The notes under the pieces are model-generated. The model was not told the DNA's origin. It searched no databases and saw nothing but the letters and a program-made list of their open reading frames with translations. Shown in pieces: positions 52,217-61,233 of a stretch of DNA of 64,000 bases. The translations under genes were made by a program, and so were the position numbers. The stretch's first letter is position 1, and each line of letters begins with the position of its first letter. This stretch comes from JABMQW01 sp964439935 (GTDB lineage Bacteria > Fidelibacterota > Marinisomatia > Marinisomatales > TCS56): the NCBI GenBank assembly GCA_964439935.1, contig CAYTPW010000001.1:62001-126000 (forward strand), read 5' to 3'.

Positions 52217-52443
52217 AACCGTGGATCTGGTTTCAGCAAGATATACCATTGACTGCGAATCATAACGCCTGCGTTCTTCGTGCAACTGTATGAAGGTTAG
52301 GTTGGACCGGTTTGTCAACAAGTCTGAGATCTAATCTAGAATATATCACTGGAGAGCATTTAGAAAACTATTGTACTACCCTTTACAACAGTTAAACCGA
52401 GATTATCCCTTTTTCCAATAATCAATCAACCGGTGTAGAGATT

Positions 52444-52815
52444 TCAGGAAGCATCAGCATTGTCTTTGTTCAAAATTAATTCAACTGTTTGAATGAACTC
52501 TTTGTTGTTAAAAGGTTTATAAAATGTATATTTAATCCCCAGTGCCTTGGCTATTTTTAAATAGTCATCATAGCCGGACACGGCAATAATTTCAATCCCG
52601 GGATAATTTCCGCGGAGTTCCTGAATGATCTCGATCCCTTCTTTTCGAGGCATAACAATATCGGTTATGACTAATTCCGTTGGATCTTCTCGAAAGAGTT
52701 GTATTCCTTCTTCTCCGTTACTGGCACTTACAACATCGTGTCCTTCCCTCTTAAGCAGATCCACCATCAATGTTCTAACTAGATCATCATCATCTATAAC
52801 TAATATTCTTGCCAT
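52444..52815 (-). CDS. Single-domain response regulator (CheY-like)
   Basis: A 123-residue receiver: ILVIDDDDLVRTLM at the start, phospho-Asp in LVITDIVMPRKEG near residue 53, Ser in IAVSGYDDY and Lys in FYKPFNNKEF. There is no output domain. It lies 18 bases after the hybrid kinase gene on the same strand and is probably its phosphorelay partner. Confidence 0.85.
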   Translation of the reverse strand: MARILVIDDDDLVRTLMVDLLKREGHDVVSASNGEEGIQLFREDPTELVITDIVMPRKEGIEIIQELRGNYPGIEIIAVSGYDDYLKIAKALGIKYTFYKPFNNKEFIQTVELILNKDNADAS

Positions 52816-52833
52816 GTCTTATAATATCTCCTG

Positions 52834-54603
52834 TTATGAGGATTTAACTGCCCGTTGAATAACTTCGCTTAACTCACTGGCCACGATTGGTTTCAAAACG
52901 TATTCTCGAATACCCAGATCCTTCGCTTCATCAGTTGTGATGGCCTCACTGTAACCTGTAATTAAAATAACCGGTAGCTCAGGTCTTATTTTTTTTATTT
53001 CGACTCCTAATTGCGTCCCGGTTAATGTCGGCATGATTTGATCTGCAATGACGATATCAAAGGCATTTGGGTTATTTCGAAAATTCTCGAGCGCTTTAGG
53101 ACTTTCTGTCTCAATTGTAACCGAATAACCCAGCCGTTCCATCATTTCCTTTACCAAAATTGCTATTTCCTTGTCATCATCTATAAATAGAATTCGTTCC
53201 TCGCCTTTAAGCGTCTCTTTTTCCAGTTTCTTTAATTCATCCACACCTAATTCAGCGATAGGAAGATAGACATTCATTGTCGTACCCTTTCCGGGCACGC
53301 TTTCAGCGCTGATGACACCATCGTGTTTTCTTACAATGCCATGTACAATAGATAATCCTAATCCAGTTCCTTTTCCAACTTCTTTGGTTGTGTAGAATGG
53401 TTCAAAAATACGATCAATAGTGGCCTTATCCATTCCAGGACCAGTATCAATTATCTTTAATAGAGCATAAGTACCTAGCGCTAAACCTGGGAGTGCGCTC
53501 ACTTGTTTTGCATCAACGTCAGTGGATTCCAATATAATGGTCAAGGTACCATTATTATTCCCAATAGCTTGATAACTGTTGGTGCACAAATTCATTAATA
53601 CCTGCTGTACCTGGGTTGCATCCCCCAGAATCGTTCCGCACATCGGATCAATATGCTGCTCAATCTTGATCGTGGTCGGCAGAGATGATCGCAAGAGTTT
53701 CACCGTCTCTTTGATAATAGTTTGTATCCTGACAGAGCTTCGGTTTGATTCTACCTGTCTACTGAAGGTCATGATTTGGCGCACTAAATCCCGGGCTCGC
53801 TTGGCTGCTTTCACTACATGCGCTAAATGCTCGCGAACAGGGCTGTTCTTGGGAATGTCCTCTAAAGCCATATCGGTATATCCAATAATCGGAGCAAGGA
53901 TATTGTTGAAATCGTGGGCAATGCCACCAGCCAGAGTCCCAATCGTTTCCATTTTTTGAGCCTGCTGCAATTGGGCTTCTAATTTTGCCTTTTCCTCGGC
54001 ATTTTGCTTTCGTTCTGTTATATCCAAAATAATTGTGGCAAATTGCTTTTCCTTGGGGCTGAACGCAAATACCTCAAGATACTTTTCTAAATCTTTATAA
54101 TAATTTTCAAATTGGATGGGTTTCCTTGTTAAGGCAACATTCCCAAAATTTTCAATCCAGTATGATTCCGTACCAGGCAATACTTCCAGAACACGTTTCC
54201 CAACTATCTCTTTGGTTTTGATGCCAGTGATCTGTTCAAATATTGGATTGGCCTCGAGAAAAACATAGTCAACCGGTTTCCCATTTTCATCGACAATAAT
54301 TTCATGTAAGGCAATCCCATTGAGCATTGATTCAAATAACATTCGATATTGTTCTGTACTTCTTTCCAATGCTTGTTCCGTGCGCCTTCTTTTTTCTAGA
54401 GAACGGGTCAACGCCGATCCGAAAAATATGAAGAACGTCATTACGGCAAACCGCATGAGTATTTCATGTTCGGGAACATTTTTATATAGGAGGTCTGTAA
54501 ACGTTCCCTGCAAAAAAAGCACCGAATCCAAAAAGGCGGCCAGGATCCAAAATATTATCCCAAAGAATATAGAATAGACTAAAATGGCGTCTTTGGTTTT
54601 CAT
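52834..54603 (-). CDS. Membrane-anchored hybrid histidine kinase (TM-PAS-HisKA-HATPase-REC)
   Basis: A 589-residue sensor. Two membrane helices (about 8-30 and 50-65) precede a PAS/PAC domain (about 85-200, LFESMLNGIALHEII ... ILDITERKQN). The HisKA domain has the phospho-acceptor in GGIAHDFNNIL near 225, HATPase runs to about 450 (NLCTNSYQAI; IIDTGPGMD; GKGTGLGLS), and a receiver is at about 465-585 (ILFIDDDKEI; IVIADQIMPTLTG). The chain is full length. It is in an operon with the receiver gene 52444-52815. The short loop between the helices suggests sensing within the membrane or by PAS. Confidence 0.88.
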   Translation of the reverse strand: MKTKDAILVYSIFFGIIFWILAAFLDSVLFLQGTFTDLLYKNVPEHEILMRFAVMTFFIFFGSALTRSLEKRRRTEQALERSTEQYRMLFESMLNGIALHEIIVDENGKPVDYVFLEANPIFEQITGIKTKEIVGKRVLEVLPGTESYWIENFGNVALTRKPIQFENYYKDLEKYLEVFAFSPKEKQFATIILDITERKQNAEEKAKLEAQLQQAQKMETIGTLAGGIAHDFNNILAPIIGYTDMALEDIPKNSPVREHLAHVVKAAKRARDLVRQIMTFSRQVESNRSSVRIQTIIKETVKLLRSSLPTTIKIEQHIDPMCGTILGDATQVQQVLMNLCTNSYQAIGNNNGTLTIILESTDVDAKQVSALPGLALGTYALLKIIDTGPGMDKATIDRIFEPFYTTKEVGKGTGLGLSIVHGIVRKHDGVISAESVPGKGTTMNVYLPIAELGVDELKKLEKETLKGEERILFIDDDKEIAILVKEMMERLGYSVTIETESPKALENFRNNPNAFDIVIADQIMPTLTGTQLGVEIKKIRPELPVILITGYSEAITTDEAKDLGIREYVLKPIVASELSEVIQRAVKSS

Positions 54604-54878
54604 AAAATCACTCCTTGTGGATGAATTTATTTTACAATTTAATAAATAATTGATTCATTTTGGAAAAATAGTAAAAACTGAGACCACGGTTTATTCCTGC
54701 TATAAATTACATATCAACCTTTCCATTGGCTGACCAGCTTCTGATATTTGCATCAATTCCCTCGGATAATGGTTTGCGATTGTATTACACGCTAACCAGG
54801 GCCAGCTAAATCAACGGCAGTTAGGAGAAGTTCAGCCTCTGTGCGAAAAGAATCTGCTTATCCATCGGGTTCAATAAT

Positions 54879-55754
54879 TTAACTTTCAGCGAATTTTGTA
54901 CGGATCCATTTCACATAGGCAAATACAATCGGCAGACAAACCAGGTACATGAGGATACCATATACTCCGGAGGGCAGGCTCAGCACCGATAACCCATCGG
55001 TACCGGGAATGATCAGATTCCCAACTGTAATACCCACGGTGGCATTCTGGATTCCGGTGGCAATAGATACTGAGACCGCCTGGGATTCGCTCATCTTGAA
55101 CAAGTGAGCGCTGCCATAGCCAAGGAGTAACATCACAACGATGAGTGTTATGATGCCGGGTCCCAGGATGGTTACATTAGTGACAAAGGCATCCCATTCA
55201 CTGGCCAGGGCACCAATGACAATCAATACAAACAATACTGCTGAGATCTTGCTTGCTTTGGGTTCAAAAGACCGGGTGAAATCCGCCGCCTTGTGATGGA
55301 CAAACAAACCGATGATCACCGGGATTGCGGTGATCAGGAACATTGTCAGACCCAGCGATAATACATTGATGGCAGGAGCATCGGCACCCATGAAATAATG
55401 GATCGAAAAACCGGTAATGATAGGCAGGGTGAGCACGGTTGCGATGCTTACCACTGCAGTGTATGAAATTGATAGGGCAGTATCTCCCTTGGCCATCTTG
55501 GTAATGATATTTGAGGTTACACCTCCCGGGCAACACGCCAGGATCATCAGACCAACAGCCATTTCCCCCGACAAACCGAAGACCTTAATGATACAGAAAG
55601 TTACCAATGGTAAAAGCAGCATCTGATTGACAATGCCTACAGTAAAATTTTTGGGTTGTCGCGCCACATTTTTGAAATCATTAGTGGTCAGGCCCAAACC
55701 AAGACTAAACATGATGAAGACCAGGGACAGCGGCAGGATGATATCAATGATCAT
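54879..55754 (-). CDS. Bile acid:sodium symporter (BASS)-family transporter
   Basis: A 291-residue membrane protein with about nine to ten hydrophobic segments. Family signatures are GLGLTTNDFKNVARQPK near residue 19, ILACCPGGVTSNIITKMAKG near 72 and the paired segment QAVSVSIATGIQNATVG near 226. BASS proteins couple sodium import to organic anion uptake, such as bile acids, pyruvate or pantoate-like acids. It is divergent from an enolase-superfamily gene; the two could share a substrate acid, but this is only suggested by position. Confidence 0.82.
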   Translation of the reverse strand: MIIDIILPLSLVFIMFSLGLGLTTNDFKNVARQPKNFTVGIVNQMLLLPLVTFCIIKVFGLSGEMAVGLMILACCPGGVTSNIITKMAKGDTALSISYTAVVSIATVLTLPIITGFSIHYFMGADAPAINVLSLGLTMFLITAIPVIIGLFVHHKAADFTRSFEPKASKISAVLFVLIVIGALASEWDAFVTNVTILGPGIITLIVVMLLLGYGSAHLFKMSESQAVSVSIATGIQNATVGITVGNLIIPGTDGLSVLSLPSGVYGILMYLVCLPIVFAYVKWIRTKFAES

Positions 55755-55905
55755 AACAGAACTCCGTTCATTCTATTGTTCGATTGATAGAATTTATAGT
55801 TGAACACCAACCGTTTGCCAGACCGATATTGTATAATACTTGGTTAACCAATATTGTTCACCAGTAAATTCGACCATTAACAGCTGGCAATAGAGGAGTA
55901 AAGGT

Positions 55906-57261
55906 ATGGTAATAAATCGCATAGAATTATATTTTGTCAAGATACCGCTGGAAGAGAATAAGCCGGGATTTTTCAGCCAGCCAGCCTATTTTAATCCCAG
56001 CTGGATTCCAGGGTTTCGGCAATCCGAAGTGCGTTTTTATTTACTCAAACTGAGTACCGACCAAGGCTATGAGGGTTATGCTGCCATAACTGCCATGGGA
56101 ACCGAAAGGTTGGGACTTGGATCGGTTCTGGGCAATTACCTGCTTGGTATTAATCCACTGGATATTAAACTGGTGAACCAGCGCATTCAGGAGTTTTCCT
56201 ATATCGGTATGCGTAACAGCTGGATTGACGGCGCTTTCTGGGATATCATTGGCAAAATCAAGGGAGAGCCGCTCTGGAAGCTGCTGGGCGGGACCGGCGG
56301 CTACGTCTTTCCCTATGTTTCATCAGGATCAACCCACAACCATGATCAGAAAAAGATTCGAAAAATCAGTAAGCAGGTGTTGGAGGAAGGGTATAGAGGA
56401 TTAAAATTACGCGTTAAGAGCACTGACCTGGCTTCAATGGTTGATTTTGTTGGAGCCGCTCGTGATGAAGTTGGTGATAAACTGGAACTGATGGTGGATG
56501 CCAATCAGGGCTGGCCGGTCGACCTGATCGATGAAACGCCCAGATGGGACCTGGAATTCGCTTTAAAAGTCGCGCAGGGATTAGAGCAGTACGATGTAAA
56601 ATGGCTAGAGGAACCGCTGAATCGCGGAAATTTCGAGGGACTGGCAGAACTTCGCAAGAATACAAAAACACCAATTGCAGGGGGAGAATTAAACTCAACC
56701 TGGCGTGATTTTAAGGCAATGCTGGATATTGGTAGCTTGGACATCTATCAGCCGGACGCCGTGATGGCTGGTGGCACTTACGCCGGCGGTATTTCCATCG
56801 TAAACTGGTTAATCCATGAAATCCAGAGACGTAACCAGGATAATCAAGACGATTCGCAAAAGATAAAATACTGCCCGCATACCTGGACAACAGGACTGGG
56901 ATTCGCTGTGGCACTGCAATTAGTTGGAGTTTTGCCACCGGAAGAACGCAGTCTGCTGGAATACCCCTTGGAAGGTAACTGGAAGCCCGAATACTGGTCG
57001 CGCTTTATCAAGGGTGGCATAACAACTGACCGGGAAGGACGCATAAAAATACCAGATGGACCAGGATTAGGTGTTGAAATTGATTGGGATGTCATAAAAC
57101 GTTTTGGCAAACGTATCTATCGCGGGACTAGCGCTACTGTTGCATTTAGCGCTGTACAGGATCGTGGTTTAAAACAGGCTCTGTATTTGAAGCAGAAAAA
57201 AGCCGCACAGCTTGAGCGGTCTGCAAATGCACAGTTCAGCATTCCGGAACCGCCTTTTTAA
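55906..57261 (+). CDS. Mandelate racemase/muconate lactonizing enzyme-like (enolase superfamily)
   Basis: A 451-residue enzyme. The N-terminal capping domain is at about 1-130; the barrel carries GLKLRVKS (K-x-K), metal acids in MVDANQGW, WLEEPL and AGGELN, then YQPDAV and CPHTWTTGLG with the catalytic histidine. That K-x-K/D-E-E/H set is typical of acid-sugar dehydratases and racemases. It is longer than usual because of a C-terminal extension of about 60 residues (YLKQKKAAQLERS...). GAGGAG is 8 bases before the ATG. It may serve with the BASS transporter or with the sugar-acid pathway at 35388-40792. The substrate is unknown. Confidence 0.82.
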   Translation: MVINRIELYFVKIPLEENKPGFFSQPAYFNPSWIPGFRQSEVRFYLLKLSTDQGYEGYAAITAMGTERLGLGSVLGNYLLGINPLDIKLVNQRIQEFSYIGMRNSWIDGAFWDIIGKIKGEPLWKLLGGTGGYVFPYVSSGSTHNHDQKKIRKISKQVLEEGYRGLKLRVKSTDLASMVDFVGAARDEVGDKLELMVDANQGWPVDLIDETPRWDLEFALKVAQGLEQYDVKWLEEPLNRGNFEGLAELRKNTKTPIAGGELNSTWRDFKAMLDIGSLDIYQPDAVMAGGTYAGGISIVNWLIHEIQRRNQDNQDDSQKIKYCPHTWTTGLGFAVALQLVGVLPPEERSLLEYPLEGNWKPEYWSRFIKGGITTDREGRIKIPDGPGLGVEIDWDVIKRFGKRIYRGTSATVAFSAVQDRGLKQALYLKQKKAAQLERSANAQFSIPEPPF

Positions 57262-57314
57262 GCTTAGTACAGGTTATATTTCAATCGGTAAAATAGTGTG
57301 TCAAAACGATGCTG

Positions 57315-58397
57315 TTAGTCTATATATTGGCTATAATCAACTCCTCGGCGTCGACCACGCTCCTCAAACCAGTTTTTCTCGTTTCGAGGTGTTCTCGAAA
57401 TCCTTTCCGGGTCTTTGGGAATCAGTTTTATGGCGTCCGTGGGACAGGTACTGATGCACAGACCACAACCGATGCATTTATCCGCCACTATATGAAAATG
57501 GCTTTCGCCTGTGAGAATTGCATTCACTTGGCAGCGATCATCCCAACAGACACCACAACAATCACAGCCTTGCGAATCGATTTCGGCATAATATCTGGAG
57601 TTGATCAGATCGGATCGGCCGAATAATTGTGCAGCCTCCAGTACCGGGCAGCAACAAGAACAGCAATTGCAGATGTAGGTTTGATCATCCTGTACATTGG
57701 CAGTGAGGTGGACCAGAGCTGCCTCTTCGCTGCGTTTTAAAATAGCTATTGCCTCATTGCGTGTTATCGCATGTTTGAGGGGATGATTGTCAAATGCTCC
57801 CGGTTCTGAACTGAGGGCAATGCACACATCCCGGGCTTTATCACATCCTTTACCGATAAGTTTTTTATTTTTATTACATACGCAATCACTAGCACCGAAA
57901 GATTGGCTGCGATTGATGAGGGTAGAAACCTGCTGGAAAGATAATGCTTCTTGGTGGTATGGAATTTCTTCTTCGATAGGAATTACCTGCATTAATTGTG
58001 GTCTCATCATGAGCAATTTTGGCCCCAGGATCAATTTGTATTCCTCTGCCAGTTGGGCGAATTCATTATCCATACGGTTAAGCTGCAACTCATAGATTCC
58101 CGGAATCCAAGGGATCATCTTGAAGGACCTGGTGCCGTTGAAGTTCGTGCCCCAAATCTCCCCCCGTTCCCACATGCTGGTCAGTGTTGCTTCCAACCCT
58201 TCCAGGGGTCTCCCGGTACGTTCAGCGATCTGTTCTGCTGTTTCACAGTTCAGTCGCAGATCACAAAACAGCGCAGCTTCCCCAGGTGTGAACACCTTCT
58301 TAAGCAGTTTTATCTCAAGACAGCTTTCCGTGGCTGGAAACCCGTTAGGGAGTATATCAAGAACACGTGCAAGCTTGTGGTAGATGGAAATCTTCAA
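57315..58397 (-). CDS. Cysteine-rich 4Fe-4S ferredoxin-domain protein
   Basis: A 360-residue protein. Residues 1-140 are a winged-helix-like domain (NCETAEQIAERTGRPLEGL, TLTSMWERGEIW). Then come cysteine-rich parts: SDCVCNKNKK, CDKARDVC, the dense CNCCSCCCP near residue 237 and CDCCGVCWDDRC near 277. One regular ferredoxin motif CIGCGLCISTCPTDAI is near 306. Such proteins are common in sulfate reducers and other anaerobes; the electron partner is unknown. It is the last gene of the fatty-acid/polyketide-like cluster, 9 bases after the FabZ-like gene, so it may supply electrons to its pathway. Confidence 0.78.
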   Translation of the reverse strand: MKISIYHKLARVLDILPNGFPATESCLEIKLLKKVFTPGEAALFCDLRLNCETAEQIAERTGRPLEGLEATLTSMWERGEIWGTNFNGTRSFKMIPWIPGIYELQLNRMDNEFAQLAEEYKLILGPKLLMMRPQLMQVIPIEEEIPYHQEALSFQQVSTLINRSQSFGASDCVCNKNKKLIGKGCDKARDVCIALSSEPGAFDNHPLKHAITRNEAIAILKRSEEAALVHLTANVQDDQTYICNCCSCCCPVLEAAQLFGRSDLINSRYYAEIDSQGCDCCGVCWDDRCQVNAILTGESHFHIVADKCIGCGLCISTCPTDAIKLIPKDPERISRTPRNEKNWFEERGRRRGVDYSQYID

Positions 58398-58406
58398 ATC
58401 TTTGTT

Positions 58407-59024
58407 TTAGCTATTCTGAAGATTGCCGGTGTTCAATGTACCGATATTCTTGATAGAAGATAGGGTACCTTTGGCTTTGATCTGACCGTTTTCACTGGCC
58501 AGGATATCATAATGCAGGTAATTCTCAAAAGCACCGGTAAGAACTGCTTCATAATCAATAGCACAGCCAGGTTTGATCGGTTCAATAAACTTCAAATTGA
58601 CGGCGCCAACCAGACCGTACCGGGGGCTTTGCTCAATTCGATTTAACTCATCCAAAACCTTATGTTTCGCTGGTTTGTATTCCGGGCTGAGGGAATATCC
58701 CAATTCAATTTGGTTTAGTTCTTCAAGTACTTCATCAGGATCAGATCCCTTTTTTTCATATAATTCTCGAACTGCTATGATCACAGCCAGAATATTTGTG
58801 CTTTGACCCATGCCTTCAAAAGTGAGTGCACCGGGCATAAGCATGAGTTTTGGGAAATGACCATTGAAGAAAGTCTCATTGGCTGAAAGGTATTTGGTGG
58901 TTCTGATGGTTGGTGGGTTGTCAAACGAGAAGAAATTAATACGGTCAACCATGAGCAATGGCCGCCGGTGTGGAATAAGCCATTGGATTACATCTGGTCC
59001 CAGTGATACATCATTTCCTGACAT
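58407..59024 (-). CDS. FabZ/FabA-like hot-dog 3-hydroxyacyl-ACP dehydratase
   Basis: A 205-residue protein from ATG 59024, preceded by TGAGGA. It opens with IQWLIPHRRPLLMVDRINFF and has the active-site stretch FFNGHFPKLMLMPGALTFEG, with His and Glu placed as in FabZ. Compared with FabZ (about 150 residues) it has an insert of about 50 residues (YEKKGSDPDEVLEELNQIE ... VLDELNRIEQSPRYG), made of two similar helical halves containing EELNQIE and DELNRIE. It acts after the SDR and KS of the same operon. The insert may give a special substrate or partner. Confidence 0.78.
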   Translation of the reverse strand: MSGNDVSLGPDVIQWLIPHRRPLLMVDRINFFSFDNPPTIRTTKYLSANETFFNGHFPKLMLMPGALTFEGMGQSTNILAVIIAVRELYEKKGSDPDEVLEELNQIELGYSLSPEYKPAKHKVLDELNRIEQSPRYGLVGAVNLKFIEPIKPGCAIDYEAVLTGAFENYLHYDILASENGQIKAKGTLSSIKNIGTLNTGNLQNS

Positions 59025-59044
59025 TGTTATCCTCAGATATTTTA

Positions 59045-59794
59045 TTAATTGGTTAAACCACCATCCACCACTAAACATTGACCAGTGATATATGAAGCAC
59101 GCTCTGAAGACAAGAATAATACCGCCTTTGCTACTTCAGCAGCCTCACCGAATCTACCCATGGGGATGGCCGCCTTTTTCTTTTCGGATATATCCCTGTT
59201 CAACCTGGTGGTCATACCGGTTGCAATCAGGCCCGGAACTACAGTATTAACCCGAATCCCCTTGGGAGCGAGTTCGGTAGCAAGCGTCTTGGTGAAACTG
59301 ATGAGCGCACCCTTGGCTGCGGCATAATTAGCCTGACCCGGGCTGGCATGTATGCCGGCTACAGAAGCGATATTGATAATGGAGCCTTCCTGTCGGGAAA
59401 GCATGCCGGGTATCACTGCCTGGACTAAATAATAGCTGCCGTGAAGATTGGTATCTATGACTTTGTGCCATTCTATATCACTCATTAGGAAGAAGAAATT
59501 ATCCGCGACTATACCGGCATTGTTTACCAGGATATCAATCTGACCACGTTTCTTAATCAGCTGCTCAATCCCGTTTTTAATATCATCGGGCTGCGTTACA
59601 TCAAATGGTAGCAACATGCCTGTACCACCGGCATCCTGGATTTTTTTCAGCAGTGCTTCTGCGGTTTTCTCTTTGCGCTTATAATTTATAGTGACAAAAG
59701 CCCCAGATTTTGCGAAATGTTCTGCGAAAGTTGCACCCAGCCCCCGGGAAGCACCAGATATCAAAACAGTTTTATTATTTAAATACTGATCCAT
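59045..59794 (-). CDS. FabG-like 3-oxoacyl-ACP reductase (SDR)
   Basis: A 249-residue SDR. ATG 59794 lies one base after the stop of the GcvT-like gene, so a TTG at 59809 is not needed. Cofactor loop SGASRGLGAT with basic residues at NYKRKEK (NADP-type), NNAGIVADNFFFLM (typical FabG), serine in INIASVAGIH, YAAAKGAL with catalytic Tyr and Lys, and the end YITGQCLVVDGGL. It would reduce the beta-keto group made by the fused KS on the ACP. Confidence 0.85.
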   Translation of the reverse strand: MDQYLNNKTVLISGASRGLGATFAEHFAKSGAFVTINYKRKEKTAEALLKKIQDAGGTGMLLPFDVTQPDDIKNGIEQLIKKRGQIDILVNNAGIVADNFFFLMSDIEWHKVIDTNLHGSYYLVQAVIPGMLSRQEGSIINIASVAGIHASPGQANYAAAKGALISFTKTLATELAPKGIRVNTVVPGLIATGMTTRLNRDISEKKKAAIPMGRFGEAAEVAKAVLFLSSERASYITGQCLVVDGGLTN

Positions 59795-59795
59795 A

Positions 59796-60929
59796 TTATG
59801 AACTCTCAATAGCGTTTAAAACCGGAAATTGTATTTCATCTTTCTCAAAATAGGAATGGATTTGAGGATTGACGACCAGTGAACGATTGTTAACGAATGG
59901 GGGAGAGGCAGTTCGAACTTTACCCGCATTTGTTTGATAACCGGAGATGCCGCTTTCAGCGAATGGTCGTTGGATCATAGCAAGACCAATATAACCCTTG
60001 CCGGACAGATAGGGTGCGGCATTGACAATGAAACCAATCTCTTCACCCTTGTGATACACTTTTTCATTTTCCACCAAAATTGAATCGCTGATGACAGCTG
60101 TCAGTCTCTGCTGCAACGGTTCTTTACGTATCCTTTCCAATGCGTCTGAATGGATAAAATACTTACGATAGGATGTGCGCCATTGGAGCTGCAATTCTTT
60201 AGGATTGGCGTTGATTGAACCTTCCTTGCGTATATTGAAAAAGTTATTCTCCAATGCACAATAATCAAGTGCCGCCAAACCTGCCATTTGTACGTTGTAC
60301 AAAGCGCCGGCTTTCATGGCTTCCTCCCAGATACAGCAAGCAGGTTCGTTGGGATAGATCAGCAGGTAGCCAAACTCCCCGGTCTCACCACAACGGATAA
60401 TTAGATTATCATCGCTGGGGTAATAAAATGATAGATAAGGCAGGCTGATTATTTCGGGATCCACCAGCTCTGACAACAGCTCCCATGCGAACGGACCATT
60501 TAAGGCGATCTGGTAATGGCTCTGATTCAGTAGTTCGATCTTTATATCTTCATTTATTTGGATATGTCGCTTGATCCACTTCAGGAAAGTGTCCGGTGCC
60601 GCGCCCTTCAGGATCAGCAGATAACTTTCCGGCTCTTTGACTATATAACCTTCAGCATATTTCCATTTGCCATTAAGGATGAACAGAGCCTGCTGGAGTT
60701 TATAATTCCTTAGATTAAGATCCCGGAGTGAGAGTCGATTCAATAATTTGTGAACATTATCACCTGAAAAGCGAAGAAGGCTTGCGTGGGAGACATCCGA
60801 GATAGCAACAGTATTCCGAATTGCGTGAACTTCACTCTCGATATTGCTGCAGACATCCGGAATCTCATTACCCCAGATCGTGGTCATCTGAATATCTGAG
60901 TGCTGATATAACTTGCTGAGATCACTCAT
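59796..60929 (-). CDS. GcvT-like (aminomethyltransferase-fold) protein of the ACP cluster
   Basis: A 377-residue protein using ATG 60929 (TTG 60950 would overlap the ACP gene). The order matches GcvT: VAISDVSHASLLRFSGDNVH at the N-terminus, then LFILNGKWKYAEGYIV, HYQIALNGPFAWELL and CGETGEFGYLLIYP, and a C-terminal domain with YHKGEEIGFIVNAAPYLSGKGY. In genuine GcvT the second segment carries an Asp-Asp pair for tetrahydrofolate; here it reads AE, so a standard glycine-cleavage role is unlikely. Its place between ACP and FabG-like genes suggests a folate- or carrier-related step in the same pathway. Confidence 0.65.
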   Translation of the reverse strand: MSDLSKLYQHSDIQMTTIWGNEIPDVCSNIESEVHAIRNTVAISDVSHASLLRFSGDNVHKLLNRLSLRDLNLRNYKLQQALFILNGKWKYAEGYIVKEPESYLLILKGAAPDTFLKWIKRHIQINEDIKIELLNQSHYQIALNGPFAWELLSELVDPEIISLPYLSFYYPSDDNLIIRCGETGEFGYLLIYPNEPACCIWEEAMKAGALYNVQMAGLAALDYCALENNFFNIRKEGSINANPKELQLQWRTSYRKYFIHSDALERIRKEPLQQRLTAVISDSILVENEKVYHKGEEIGFIVNAAPYLSGKGYIGLAMIQRPFAESGISGYQTNAGKVRTASPPFVNNRSLVVNPQIHSYFEKDEIQFPVLNAIESS

Positions 60930-60933
60930 AATG

Positions 60934-61218
60934 CTATTTCTGTTGGGCAAATATTATTGCATCAACAATTTTGTTAACGGTTCTGATGCTATAAATATTG
61001 AAGTTATCGCTGAGTTTGATATTAAAAGCTCGTTCGATGCAGACAGTGAGCTCTACGGCGTCGATGGAATCCAATTGCAGGCCGGTGCCGAACAATGAAG
61101 CGTCCGGGTCAATATCCTCAGGTGCCAAGTCTAAAACGAGATCATCAACCATGACAGTAGTGAGTGTTGCAACCATTTCCCGGCGTTTCTCAGCAAGTGA
61201 TTCAAGTGAATTGGTCAA
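60934..61218 (-). CDS. Acyl carrier protein
   Basis: A 94-residue ACP with the phosphopantetheine serine in GLQLDSIDAVEL (about residue 52). The helix pattern (VMVDDLVLDLAPEDIDPDAS ... CIERAFNIKLSDNFN) is normal for type II carriers. It lies 15 bases after the KS gene and 4 bases before the GcvT-like start. It is distinct from a housekeeping acpP context (no fabD/fabF/plsX), so it is likely dedicated to this cluster. Confidence 0.85.
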   Translation of the reverse strand: MTNSLESLAEKRREMVATLTTVMVDDLVLDLAPEDIDPDASLFGTGLQLDSIDAVELTVCIERAFNIKLSDNFNIYSIRTVNKIVDAIIFAQQK

Positions 61219-61233
61219 AGACTCATCTCCGGT

